A stretch of DNA of 36,527 nucleotides from Candidatus Omnitrophota bacterium (GCA_028716705.1 JAQUPI010000014.1:1-36527), one strand, 5' to 3'; counted from the first letter of the stretch, positions 9,623-17,172 are shown. Made by a program: numbers and translations. Notes: generated by a model not told the origin, from the letters alone.

Positions 9623-9675
9623 TATATTTTATAATTGATTCGAAAGGATGACTAAAGAAAAGACACGCCTGATAA

Positions 9676-9703
9676 AGTATAACACACAAAAACCCAATGT
9701 CAA
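9676..9703 (-). promoter_or_regulatory. Predicted sigma-70 promoter of cvpA-nif3-dnaG-rpoD
   Basis: On the minus strand a perfect -35 TTGACA (9698-9703) is separated by 16 bases from TATACT (9676-9681). The expected start near 9669 leaves a leader of roughly 45 bases. An imperfect 9-base palindrome (CAAAGAAAG/CTTTCCTTG) touches the -35 box on its upstream side and could be an operator or a weak terminator for the gene ahead. Confidence 0.7.
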
Positions 9704-9722
9704 GGAAAGGGCTTTCTTTGTA

Positions 9723-10337
9723 TTATTCTGATTGCGGGACAAAGACTTTCGATTCTAACGCGCTGACCCGTTCTTCCAAGGCCTGGTTCTTTATTTTCAA
9801 TTCTTTAATGGCGTTTAACATCGTCCAGAGGATCGGGTCGCTGTCTATTACCAGGTATCCTTCGCTGTTTTCCCTGACCGCCTCCGGCAAAACACTTGCC
9901 ACTTCCTGCGCTATAAAGCCGATGTGTTCTTTCGAGGGATCGGCTCCGGCAATGTTGTTCTGTTTATACCGGTACCGGACAGGCTTAAGCTCCATGATCT
10001 TGTCCAAGCCGTAGCCGAAATCCCCGACCGCCTCTTTGAGCCTGGCATCCGACAAAACCCCCCAGGTAACGGCGCCGGTCTTATCGGCTGTATTGCTGTT
10101 CACCGCCAAAGAGCCGTTTACGTATAATTTGTAAACTCCCGGGGCTGCCGTCCCTACGCCGACTTTTCCCGCGGCCGCGGTTGCCAGATAAGTATTGCCC
10201 GTTGAGGTTAATTCATTGTAGCTTCCGTATGGCGAGGGGTAATATGTGGTAATGACCATTTCTTCGCAGAAGGCGGGAAAAAATAAAGCCGGCAAAAAAG
10301 AAAAGACGGCTAGAAGAACGGCGGTTTTCTTGCTCAT
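9723..10337 (-). CDS. Secreted protein with C-terminal S74 intramolecular chaperone domain
   Basis: This 204-residue protein starts with a cleavable signal peptide (MSKK, hydrophobic 6-22, cleavage near FCEE). Next comes a TYYPSPYG motif (31-38) and a short repetitive stretch (GKVGVGTAAPG) like the beta-rich stalks of phage tail fibres. The S74 peptidase/endosialidase chaperone domain spans about 95-165. It contains SDARLK with the catalytic Ser96 and Lys101 at the family's five-residue spacing, then IGFIAQEV. A coiled coil (about 170-197) closes the protein. In phage spikes this domain trimerises the fibre and then cleaves itself off. A chromosomal secreted version suggests a cell-surface fibre or appendage protein. 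A good Shine-Dalgarno (AAGGAG) precedes the ATG. The role of the TYYPSPYG motif is unknown. Confidence 0.82.
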   Translation of the reverse strand: MSKKTAVLLAVFSFLPALFFPAFCEEMVITTYYPSPYGSYNELTSTGNTYLATAAAGKVGVGTAAPGVYKLYVNGSLAVNSNTADKTGAVTWGVLSDARLKEAVGDFGYGLDKIMELKPVRYRYKQNNIAGADPSKEHIGFIAQEVASVLPEAVRENSEGYLVIDSDPILWTMLNAIKELKIKNQALEERVSALESKVFVPQSE

Positions 10338-10394
10338 GTCATTTCTCCTTTTTTTTAGAAGCCCTGGTTTAAAACGCTCCCCGATGCTACCATT

Positions 10395-11657
10395 TTACAA
10401 CAAAGCCGCTTCAATGCAATCATTTGTTATCTTCTTTAATTTTACTTTTATGAGCTGGTTTTTCAGTTCTTTCGCGGAGCCTGATCTGACCTTGAGATAA
10501 TTGCCGGTATACCCCTCCCATAATTTATTGTCGGACTTGTGCCGCCTTTCAAAAAGTACCTCAACGGGCTTGTTTAAGAATTGTTTCGCGTACTTAAAAG
10601 CGCATTTTTCCGCCACAACCTTAAGGCGCGAGATCCTCGCGCTGATCGCCCGGCCGTTGATCTGGCCCTTTAAACAGGACGCGAAGGTGCCCGGTCTTCT
10701 GCTGTAAGGGAATACGTGCACCCGCAACGGCGCGATCCTCCTGACCAGATTTACCGTATTTTCAAAATTCCTTTCAGTCTCTCCGGGAAACCCGACCATA
10801 ACGTCGGTGGTTACCGCTATTTTCGGGATATTTTTTTTGACTTGCCTAATGAGCGCCAGGTAATCTTCTGAACGGTAGCGGCGGTTCATTTTTCTTAGTA
10901 TCTCGTTGTCGCCGCTCTGAATAGGGATATGCAGGTGCCGGCAAAGTTTTTTTGACAGGGCCATCTTCCTGATCAGGCGCGCTTTAACGTCTCCGGCTTC
11001 TATGGAGCTCAGCCTTATGCGCAATAGCCCTTCGATCTTTTCGAGCGCGCCTATTACGTCTATGAGATCGATCTTCCTGGAAAGGTCCCTCCCGTAAGCC
11101 CCTAGGCAAATACCGCACAATACTATTTCCTTAAAACCTTTTTTTACCAGCTGGCATGCCTCCCTCTTGATCTCGTTTAAAGGGCGGCTGCGCGAGCGGC
11201 CCCTGGCTAAAGGCACCTTACAGTAAGAACAGAAGTTGTCGCAGCCGTCCTGTATTTTCAAAAAAGCCCGGGTATGGCCCTGAAAACCGCGGATCATTCC
11301 CTTATCCTCTTTATTTCCGCAGCCCCGGCTTAAAAAATCAAGGATCCTGCCCTTATCCTGGTTTTTAATTATGTGCGTTACGCCGGTGATCCCAGCGATC
11401 TCTTCGCCGTTTAGCTGCGCGTAGCAGCCGGTAACGATAATTTTCGCCCGGGGGTTCTCGCGAATGGCCCGGCGGACCGCATGGCGTGATTTGCCGTCTG
11501 CGGTTGCCGTTACCGTGCAGGTATTTACGACATAGATATCCGCCTTGCAGCCGTTTAATATCTCTTTGTAATTACGGCGCAGGAACTGTTCTCTTATGCT
11601 TTGGGTATCGTACTGGTTTACCTTGCAGCCTAATGTGATGAATTTAACTGTTTCCAT
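10395..11657 (-). CDS. mtaB: tRNA t6A37 methylthiotransferase MtaB (radical SAM)
   Basis: This 420-residue methylthiotransferase is predicted to convert t6A to ms2t6A at position 37 of ANN-decoding tRNAs. The N-terminal domain gives the first cluster ligands C11 (TLGCKVNQYDT, the MtaB rather than MiaB form), C47 (NTCTVTA) and C78 (TGCYAQ). The radical SAM core has C139, C143 and C146 (C-x3-C-x2-C), and a TRAM-like RNA-binding domain forms the last ~60 residues. I prefer the METVKF start because it aligns with family N termini. An in-frame ATG lies 12 bases further upstream at 11669. Neither has a clear Shine-Dalgarno. The gene overlaps the end of rsmE by 14 bases, so two RNA-modification genes appear coupled. 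Confidence 0.92.
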   Translation of the reverse strand: METVKFITLGCKVNQYDTQSIREQFLRRNYKEILNGCKADIYVVNTCTVTATADGKSRHAVRRAIRENPRAKIIVTGCYAQLNGEEIAGITGVTHIIKNQDKGRILDFLSRGCGNKEDKGMIRGFQGHTRAFLKIQDGCDNFCSYCKVPLARGRSRSRPLNEIKREACQLVKKGFKEIVLCGICLGAYGRDLSRKIDLIDVIGALEKIEGLLRIRLSSIEAGDVKARLIRKMALSKKLCRHLHIPIQSGDNEILRKMNRRYRSEDYLALIRQVKKNIPKIAVTTDVMVGFPGETERNFENTVNLVRRIAPLRVHVFPYSRRPGTFASCLKGQINGRAISARISRLKVVAEKCAFKYAKQFLNKPVEVLFERRHKSDNKLWEGYTGNYLKVRSGSAKELKNQLIKVKLKKITNDCIEAALL

Positions 11658-12390
11658 ACTGAGGGTCATAATAAAACCGGATAAACGCCGCTGCCGCGGA
11701 GGCGGCTGTATCCACGCGTAAGACCAATTCTCCCAATGAAACCGGGATGAATCCCGCCTTTTGAGAAGCCCGGACCTCCCCGGGGGTGAAATCGCCCTCC
11801 GGACCGATCAATACCAAAACGCTCTTCGGTTTTATTTTCTCCAGGGCGCATTTCAACCCTATCCTGTTCCCGGAAAGAGTGGGGATCAGCTTCAAGTCGA
11901 ACCCTGCCGCCTCCGTCAATAATTCGCCTAATTTCTTTACCGTGTCTACCACAGGCAGGACATTCCTTTGGCTCTGGAGGCTGGCGCTAAAGGCGATCTT
12001 CTCCCAGCGCTTTTGTTTCATATATTTCTTTTCCCTGCTCAATTTCACGACCACGCGCTCGGTTTCCAATGGGATGATCCGGCTGACACCCAGCTGCGTC
12101 AGCTTGTCGATGATATCATCCATCCTCGGCCCCTTGGGGATAGCGCACCCGACGGATATTTTTACCGCGGGGGGCGGGACATTACGCTTACTCAATATAT
12201 TAAAAACCATGCCCTTGGAAGACACCCCTTCAAGCGAGCAAAGATACTCATTCCCTTTTCCGTCGGATATCGCCACATTTTCATTTTCTTTCAACCGCAG
12301 GACATCCCTCGCGTGATGCACCTGCTCTTTATCGTCGATGCTTATTTTGGAAACCGAAATATCCCCGGAATGGCAAAATAGACGGTGCAT
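11644..12390 (-). CDS. rsmE: 16S rRNA m3U1498 methyltransferase RsmE
   Basis: This 248-residue SPOUT-class methyltransferase is predicted to N3-methylate U1498 of 16S rRNA. An N-terminal PUA-like RNA-binding domain (about 1-70, with HHARDVLRLKENE) is followed by the knotted SPOUT domain. Its SAM-binding loops read LIGPEGDFTPGEV and SLGELVLRVDTAA. The second loop normally has a basic residue where this one has EL (more usual is LGxRILRxETA), a mild departure. The family's KLTQLGVSRIIPLETERVVVKL segment is clear. The ATG directly abuts the stop of the upstream membrane-protein gene, and mtaB overlaps its end. Confidence 0.94.
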   Translation of the reverse strand: MHRLFCHSGDISVSKISIDDKEQVHHARDVLRLKENENVAISDGKGNEYLCSLEGVSSKGMVFNILSKRNVPPPAVKISVGCAIPKGPRMDDIIDKLTQLGVSRIIPLETERVVVKLSREKKYMKQKRWEKIAFSASLQSQRNVLPVVDTVKKLGELLTEAAGFDLKLIPTLSGNRIGLKCALEKIKPKSVLVLIGPEGDFTPGEVRASQKAGFIPVSLGELVLRVDTAASAAAAFIRFYYDPQYGNS

Positions 12391-13044
12391 TTAAAAAGCC
12401 CTCGAGATCAAATGGACGCCCAAGAGAACGATAATACACCCGCAGGCGCGCTTGAACGCCCGGTAATAAACCGTACTCTTATTTTCCAGCCACCGGGGGA
12501 TCAACCCGGCTAGGACAACCAGCAGTATCAAAGGCGAGATGAACGTGCCTATGCCAAAACAAACAGAATAAACCAGGCTGGAAAACCAGTTTTGTGAGAT
12601 CATACCTAAATAGGAAAGGACCGATAAAAGCGGGGCGCAAGGCAGAAGGCCGATGACCACTCCCGCGGCGATGACGGTTTTCTTGTCGCGGTCCAATATA
12701 CTTTCTCTTAAAAATCGGCAAAACTTAAAGTCCAGGGTTTTACCTAAGGCCATTAATGCCCCGGTGGCGGCTATAAAGGCGCCTCCCGCCGCGAGGACGT
12801 ACTTGTGCGCGCTGCCCAGGAACCCTTCAACCGCGAATTTACTTAATAAAAAAACCGCGACGCCCAGGCACGCGTAAATGAAGATCCTTGCCAGGGAAAA
12901 TAACAGGTAAACGCCGATCGCCGCCTTAGGGCCCTTTTTCATTCCCGCGGCGTAAGTTATAAGGAATGGGCCGCAGGATGCGGCGCAGGGGCCTGAACCA
13001 AAGAATAGGCCTGTGATAAACAGGCTGAAGGAAATACCCAGCAT
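12391..13044 (-). CDS. DsbD/TauE-SafE-like membrane protein with transmembrane cysteines
   Basis: This 217-residue membrane protein has about six hydrophobic segments, in the DsbD_2/CcdA/TauE-SafE superfamily. TM1 contains GSGPCAASCGPF (C20, C24) and the fourth segment contains GLLPCAPLL (C136). This arrangement recalls the paired cysteines of DsbD and CcdA, which carry reducing equivalents from cytoplasmic thioredoxin across the membrane. I chose the MLGISF start because AAAAGGAA precedes it and it lies 2 bases after the upstream stop; a longer frame running back into that gene is not needed. It follows the exported Memo-AMMECR1 and AmrS genes, so a redox link is possible (inference). Sulfite or other anion export is the alternative, since related proteins are annotated that way. 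Confidence 0.8.
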   Translation of the reverse strand: MLGISFSLFITGLFFGSGPCAASCGPFLITYAAGMKKGPKAAIGVYLLFSLARIFIYACLGVAVFLLSKFAVEGFLGSAHKYVLAAGGAFIAATGALMALGKTLDFKFCRFLRESILDRDKKTVIAAGVVIGLLPCAPLLSVLSYLGMISQNWFSSLVYSVCFGIGTFISPLILLVVLAGLIPRWLENKSTVYYRAFKRACGCIIVLLGVHLISRAF

Positions 13045-13046
13045 GG

Positions 13047-14507
13047 TTACAATTCCTTTTCCGAAAATACTTCGGCGGTAAAAATGTATATTTCGGTGGA
13101 TTTTTCCTTCCAGGCATTGCGGGACAAGCCCGCTTTCTGGCTGCAAAGTTCGGAAAGAAAATCTTCCTTCGACCATTTCGTTTCTACCGCTACCTGCGGA
13201 AGAAAAACGCCGCTGTTAAATCCGGACCTGACCAGGACTCCATGGGTTCCCATGATTATCTCATCCACCGAATCGACCTTCTTCAAAGGAGAAAGCACGG
13301 AAATCTCGATCTCCACGTCCTCCAATTCATTTTGCGTCAACGGAGAAAAACGGGGGTCATTTAATGCCGCCTCAACCGCCATATCCCTTACCGTAAAGCA
13401 AAGAGGTTGCCGGCCGATGAGGCTGCCTATGCATCCCCGCAGGTTACCCTGTTTATGCAAGGTGACGAAAGAGCCCATTTCTTTATTTAAAAGCGGGTCG
13501 ATGTCCGAAAGTTTACACATTTGCCCCGTATTTAAATAATTTTCGATGGAATTCCGCGCGATCATAAGCAATCTTTTTTTCTGATCTTTATTCAGCATAA
13601 ATATCCCCCTATCCGCGGTTAAGGCACAACTGGAGTATCCCACCGTCCAGGTCCCTTTGGTTTTCCTGCCGGTTACTTCGGCCGAATTGGTATGGCGCAA
13701 GATATACAGCCGGTCGCATCCCAGATCCTTGGCCATGATCAGCGTTGTTACCGCGGCAACCCCTCCGCACAGCTGCAGCCGGTTTTCTTCTAAGCCTTCA
13801 TAGAGCCCCGGCGCGTCCATTTTTTCCAGGTAAGAGAGGGTCAGGCCGTCGATCAGATCCGCCTGGTCGTGATCGTAACCGTGGTACATATCGGTTGAGG
13901 CGATCACGAGTACGTCTTTACGCCCTCCTATAGCCTCTTTCAACAAGCCGGCTAATCTTTGGCAGGCGGCGAGGCTGGCGTTGCCCGTGACAATGGGAAC
14001 GATTTTGATCCCGGGAAAAACCTTCTGCAAAAAAGGAAGCTGGACCTCGACTGAATGTTCTTTCTCAAAAGCAGCCGGCTCAAAATAGATATCCTTATCT
14101 TTATAAAGCAGTTTTTCCGCGAGATCCTTATCAATTTCCAGCTCGCCCAGCGGCGTCCGGAATGACCCTTGCGGGTATATTGACACTCCCCTGAAACCCA
14201 GATGGTGAGACGGCCCGATGACAACGGCAGTCTTGTAAGGCCTGCCCTTGACCAGCTTATAGCCAAAAGCCGCCGCCTGCCCTGAGAAAGCGTAACCGGC
14301 GTGAGGACAGATCAAAGCCGTAATATCGGCTTCCACAGGCCGCGGGTCCGCGCTGTCCAAGAAATTATCGATTTCCCTGGATAATTCCCGCGGATCATCC
14401 GGATAAAAGGCGCCGGCGACATTGGGTTCTTTTACTTCTTGAGCGCTAAGGTTACAAGCGTAAAGAAAAAAAAGCAAAGAAATTAAATTACCGCCAAATA
14501 CCCGCAA
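13047..14507 (-). CDS. AmmeMemoRadiSam protein: Memo (B) - AMMECR1 (A) fusion with export signal
   Basis: This 486-residue protein fuses two partners that are often separate. Residues 25-295 form a Memo/dioxygenase-like domain whose metal ligands match MEMO1: H69 (ICPHAGY), H101 (GPSHH) and C247 (LCGGV). Residues ~305-480 form an AMMECR1 domain with the signature LRGCIG (356-361). Ordinary Memo proteins begin at about the NVAGAFYP segment. This one has an extra ~23-residue hydrophobic leader (FGGNLISLLFFLYACNLSAQ) that looks like a signal peptide. LYAC could be a lipobox, although Tyr at that position is unusual. It overlaps the end of amrS by 20 bases. The chemistry of the family is unresolved. 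Export to the periplasm is a prediction from the leader alone. Confidence 0.9.
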   Translation of the reverse strand: MRVFGGNLISLLFFLYACNLSAQEVKEPNVAGAFYPDDPRELSREIDNFLDSADPRPVEADITALICPHAGYAFSGQAAAFGYKLVKGRPYKTAVVIGPSHHLGFRGVSIYPQGSFRTPLGELEIDKDLAEKLLYKDKDIYFEPAAFEKEHSVEVQLPFLQKVFPGIKIVPIVTGNASLAACQRLAGLLKEAIGGRKDVLVIASTDMYHGYDHDQADLIDGLTLSYLEKMDAPGLYEGLEENRLQLCGGVAAVTTLIMAKDLGCDRLYILRHTNSAEVTGRKTKGTWTVGYSSCALTADRGIFMLNKDQKKRLLMIARNSIENYLNTGQMCKLSDIDPLLNKEMGSFVTLHKQGNLRGCIGSLIGRQPLCFTVRDMAVEAALNDPRFSPLTQNELEDVEIEISVLSPLKKVDSVDEIIMGTHGVLVRSGFNSGVFLPQVAVETKWSKEDFLSELCSQKAGLSRNAWKEKSTEIYIFTAEVFSEKEL

Positions 14508-15600
14508 TGCTTTCTCCGCAAAATTTGCATTTTCCGCCGGTTAGGTCATTCGAAAGTATTGTGTAGCCGACCCGTTTTACCACGATCCCGTTGCACCTAG
14601 GGCAATATGTATTCTCCGCCGGGTTTCCTCCCAGATTGCCGATATACACGTATTTCAGGCCGCGGTCCAGAGCTATCTGCCTTGCCTTGTTCAGGGTTTC
14701 GACCGGTGTCGGGTTGATCGAAGTAAGCTTATGCACCGGGAAAGCCCTGGAAAAATGCAAAGGCGTATCCGCCCCCAAATTCTCTTTTATCCAAAGGCAC
14801 ATCTTCCCTATTATTTCCGGATCATCGTTATAACCGGATATGACAAGGTTCGTGATCTCTAAATGAACGCCTTCCTCCCTTAATATCTTCAGGGTCCTGA
14901 GCACCGGCTCCAGCGTGCCTTCGGACATCCTGGCGTAATAATCGTCGCTGAAACCTTTAAGGTCGATGTTGGCCGCGTCTAAATATTTTGCCAGCTGCCT
15001 TAAGGGCTCCTCATTTATATAACCGGCCGAATGCATAATATTTTTTATGCCTTTTCGCCTGGCCGCCTTGGCGGTTTCAAGCATATATTCATAGAAGATA
15101 GTCGGCTCGGTATAGGTATAGGCGATGGTCGGGCATCCCGATGCTTCTATTTGCGCGATCACTTCTTCCGGCTCCGCGTAAACGTATCGCAGCTCTTCGG
15201 GAAGCCGTTGCGATATCTCCCAGTTCTGGCAGAATTTACACCGTAAATTACATCCAGCGGTGGCGATGGAAAAAGCGGTTGTCCCGGGCAAAAAATGGAA
15301 CAACGGCTTCTTTTCAATAGGGTCTATATGGACGGCCACCGGTTTGGCGTAAACCAGGGAATACAATACTCCGTCGCGGTTTTTCCTTACCCCGCAGAAC
15401 CCGCGCCTGCCTTCGGCTAAAACACATTTCCGGGGGCATAACCCGCATTGTACGGCCTTTCCTTCCAGCTTTTCATAATAAAGGGCTTCCTTGAGCCCCT
15501 CCGGAGCGGGGACCGCGGTTAAGGCGGGCAAATAAATACTGGCGCAGATCAACACCGACAAAAAGAATAAACCCGCGGATAATCTTACCAGGTTTTTCAT
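14488..15600 (-). CDS. amrS: AmmeMemoRadiSam radical SAM enzyme (AmrS) with N-terminal membrane/signal segment
   Basis: This 370-residue radical SAM protein is of the AmrS/PflA-like type. An N-terminal cysteine cluster (C52, C55, C59, C69) precedes the canonical C-x3-C-x2-C motif (C117, C121, C124 in GCNLRCKFC). A C-terminal four-cysteine zinc-ribbon-like element (CPRC then CKFC) ends the protein. Family members normally begin near KEALYYEKLEG (residue 37 here). The first 30 residues are an added hydrophobic helix preceded by Lys and Arg, which predicts a signal anchor with the catalytic domain outside the cytoplasm. That is unusual for a radical SAM enzyme. No Tat motif is present. The ATG lies 46 bases after tRNA-Ala, without an evident Shine-Dalgarno. 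The Memo-AMMECR1 gene overlaps its end. Confidence 0.9.
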   Translation of the reverse strand: MKNLVRLSAGLFFLSVLICASIYLPALTAVPAPEGLKEALYYEKLEGKAVQCGLCPRKCVLAEGRRGFCGVRKNRDGVLYSLVYAKPVAVHIDPIEKKPLFHFLPGTTAFSIATAGCNLRCKFCQNWEISQRLPEELRYVYAEPEEVIAQIEASGCPTIAYTYTEPTIFYEYMLETAKAARRKGIKNIMHSAGYINEEPLRQLAKYLDAANIDLKGFSDDYYARMSEGTLEPVLRTLKILREEGVHLEITNLVISGYNDDPEIIGKMCLWIKENLGADTPLHFSRAFPVHKLTSINPTPVETLNKARQIALDRGLKYVYIGNLGGNPAENTYCPRCNGIVVKRVGYTILSNDLTGGKCKFCGESIAGIWR

Positions 15601-15646
15601 ATTATTCTACGCGTGGTTTGCCGCTCTTGAGAGGCTGGAGGATAAG

Positions 15647-15719
15647 TGGAGCAGAGGAGGATCGAACTCCCGGCCTTCGCGATGCGAACGCGACGCTCTC
15701 CCAGCTGAGCTACTGCCCC
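15647..15719 (-). tRNA. tRNA-Ala (anticodon CGC)
   Basis: The minus strand folds into a complete cloverleaf. The acceptor is GGGGCAG/CTGCTCC, the D arm GCTC...GAGC, the anticodon arm TCGCG-TTCGCAT-CGCGA, and the T arm GGGAG-TTCGATC-CTCCT. The anticodon CGC reads GCG (Ala). The acceptor contains G3-U70, the alanine identity pair, which supports the call independently. The 3' CCA is not encoded. A promoter-like element lies about 70 bases upstream, and amrS starts 46 bases downstream. Confidence 0.96.
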
Positions 15720-15787
15720 GAAAGATTTCGCTGCCTTACTGTCCCGCGGCTCAATTTCACTTCGTTCGCTAAGCGCGGTTTCACATA

Positions 15788-15816
15788 AATTTAACACAAC
15801 TTAACGCATTTATCAA
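15788..15816 (-). promoter_or_regulatory. Predicted promoter of tRNA-Ala and possibly the amrS operon
   Basis: On the minus strand TTGATA (15811-15816) is separated by 17 bases from TAAATT (15788-15793), ahead of the tRNA. No terminator is visible between the tRNA and amrS, so the same transcript may continue into that operon. The 60 bases between the -10 box and the tRNA hold no gene. Confidence 0.45.
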
Positions 15817-15841
15817 ATAAAAAGTGCTTCGACGAAAGTAT

Positions 15842-16417
15842 TTAATTAGTGGAAACGAACGGCATAGAGATGCGATTTCTCAGGGAAAGGACTGGATTTT
15901 CAGGGGAACCGCAGGCATTCGGGGTCTCGTCGGGATCCCAACAGGTGGTCAATTGAACCTGTAAAAAATTATCGGCCTGGTCATAATCGGCTGAAAAAGA
16001 AAAAACCTTGCGGCTGATCACCTCGTAAGAACCCGGGTAAGCGGCGTAGTAACGCATCTCTTTATCCTCATCGTCAAATTCATAAGCGGTCCAACGGTCG
16101 CCCTGCGTCGCCCTTTTTCCGTCGCCCGCGGAAGAACCGTCAACGGCGAGGTCAATATAGGCCTTGACCCTGCGGTTGGAATCTTCAATGACGATAGCGC
16201 TGTTATCGGCGTCTCCAACGGCCCGGTTGATCCGGCTTGCCATGTCTTCTAAAATATAAAAAGCGTCGTTTTGTAAGCTTATTTTGCGGTCGGAACTAAG
16301 CAGATGGTAATGGCTGTAGATTTCGATGCTGGAAATGCCTATGATGATAACGGCGACAATGGTCGCGGCCAGTAATAATTCCATCAGCGTCAATCCCCGG
16401 TTTTTGATGCGTCTCAT
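15842..16417 (-). CDS. Minor pseudopilin, GspJ/PilW-like
   Basis: This 191-residue prepilin-like protein has a short basic leader (MRRIKNRG) cleaved before Leu. A Glu lies at position 5 of the mature form (LTLMELLLAATIVAVIIIG), followed by a 20-residue hydrophobic helix. The soluble domain has an EDMASRINRAVGDADNSAIVIED segment like GspJ/PilW proteins and two cysteines near the end. It is the last of four consecutive pseudopilin genes and starts 1 base after the previous stop. It is expected to sit at the tip of the pilus or pseudopilus. No gene follows for 120 bases before the tRNA. Confidence 0.82.
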   Translation of the reverse strand: MRRIKNRGLTLMELLLAATIVAVIIIGISSIEIYSHYHLLSSDRKISLQNDAFYILEDMASRINRAVGDADNSAIVIEDSNRRVKAYIDLAVDGSSAGDGKRATQGDRWTAYEFDDEDKEMRYYAAYPGSYEVISRKVFSFSADYDQADNFLQVQLTTCWDPDETPNACGSPENPVLSLRNRISMPFVSTN

Positions 16418-16418
16418 T

Positions 16419-16781
16419 TTAAACCGCGGGCTGCTCTGTCCAAGATATCCTTAATCTGACCTTGATCAGAGAAGTAGCCGCGAAACCCGGCGTGCGCTCA
16501 TACGTCGGCGTAAAAGTCATGCCGTCTATTTCCTGGGCGCCCGGGCATCCGGAGCCTGCGCTTAAACAATTGCTGCCCCAGAGGTCCTGCCTTACGTCCA
16601 TCTGTAAAGGCGCGAGAAAGAACCTGCCTAATTCCACCGACTGGACCCGCGTGCGCGTTCCCAAAAGATGCTTCCTTCCGGCCAGAAAAACGCCTGAAAG
16701 GCCCAAGGTGACAAGGGACATAATGAGGCTGGCGACTAAGATTTCGGTTAAGGTGAGCGCTTGGTTACGGGCAGCTTTCAT
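16419..16781 (-). CDS. Minor pseudopilin, short
   Basis: This 120-residue prepilin-like protein reads MKAARNQALTLTEILVASLIMS. Cleavage is expected after Ala (the usual Gly is replaced), giving LTLTEIL with Glu5. The globular part is short, with a probable disulfide pair in CLSAGSGC and a PTYERTPG loop. The ATG at 16781 overlaps the previous gene by 17 bases. A GTG at 16799 in the same frame would add six residues. Neither has a convincing Shine-Dalgarno, so translation may depend on coupling. GspI/PilV-like is the closest guess from length and position. Confidence 0.75.
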   Translation of the reverse strand: MKAARNQALTLTEILVASLIMSLVTLGLSGVFLAGRKHLLGTRTRVQSVELGRFFLAPLQMDVRQDLWGSNCLSAGSGCPGAQEIDGMTFTPTYERTPGFAATSLIKVRLRISWTEQPAV

Positions 16782-17172
16782 TGGGGGAGGGCTCTTCACC
16801 GCTGAAGACCATTGTATATACGCAGCCTGAATAAGCTCCGCCCGTTCTTGAGGCGGTAGCGCTTGAATCGGTTGAACTTACCTCGTAATCCCAATTCCTG
16901 GACCCCGCTTCGGGTATGGCAAGCCTGAGATAATCATTTATCTGCCCTATATCGTTTTCTGAACCGGCGCCGACGGGGAAGTAAGCGTTCGCTTCCAGGC
17001 GGTATATTTTCTCCGCGGCCGTGATAAGCTTAAGGTTGGCGATAGCCTCTCTTCCTATGGCGCGCTCTTTGGCTTTGTTGTACTGCGGCAAGGCGATAGC
17101 CGTTAAGATACCGACGATCAGAACGACTAATAACAGTTCCATCAGGTTGAACCCCCGCCTGTTTTTAAGGAT
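16765..17172 (-). CDS. Type IV pilin-like pseudopilin with apparent ATC start
   Basis: The prepilin N terminus reads LKNRRGFNLMELLLVVLIVGILTA, with cleavage after Gly and Glu5 in place. A soluble domain of ~100 residues ends in a Cys-containing loop. The nearest conventional start in this frame is TTG at 17202, which overlaps the previous stop and lacks a ribosome-binding site. A near-perfect Shine-Dalgarno AAGGAGG (17178-17184) instead sits five bases ahead of ATC at 17170-17172. Starting there would give a normal short leader M-LKNRRG. I therefore place the start at this ATC, giving 135 residues, while noting that ATC starts are very rare. A point mutation or base error replacing ATG is the main alternative. 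Confidence 0.75.
   Translation of the reverse strand: MLKNRRGFNLMELLLVVLIVGILTAIALPQYNKAKERAIGREAIANLKLITAAEKIYRLEANAYFPVGAGSENDIGQINDYLRLAIPEAGSRNWDYEVSSTDSSATASRTGGAYSGCVYTMVFSGEEPSPNESCP

Noticed and set aside
12391-13176. A longer N terminus for the DsbD/TauE-like protein
   Set aside because: The extra 44 residues come from reading the end of the Memo-AMMECR1 gene in another frame; the ATG at 13044 has a ribosome-binding site and the hydrophobic first helix begins there.
15597-15797. A 66-codon minus-strand frame across the tRNA-Ala
   Set aside because: It runs through the complete tRNA cloverleaf; the translated peptide is of the type often produced by tRNA genes and is not a protein.
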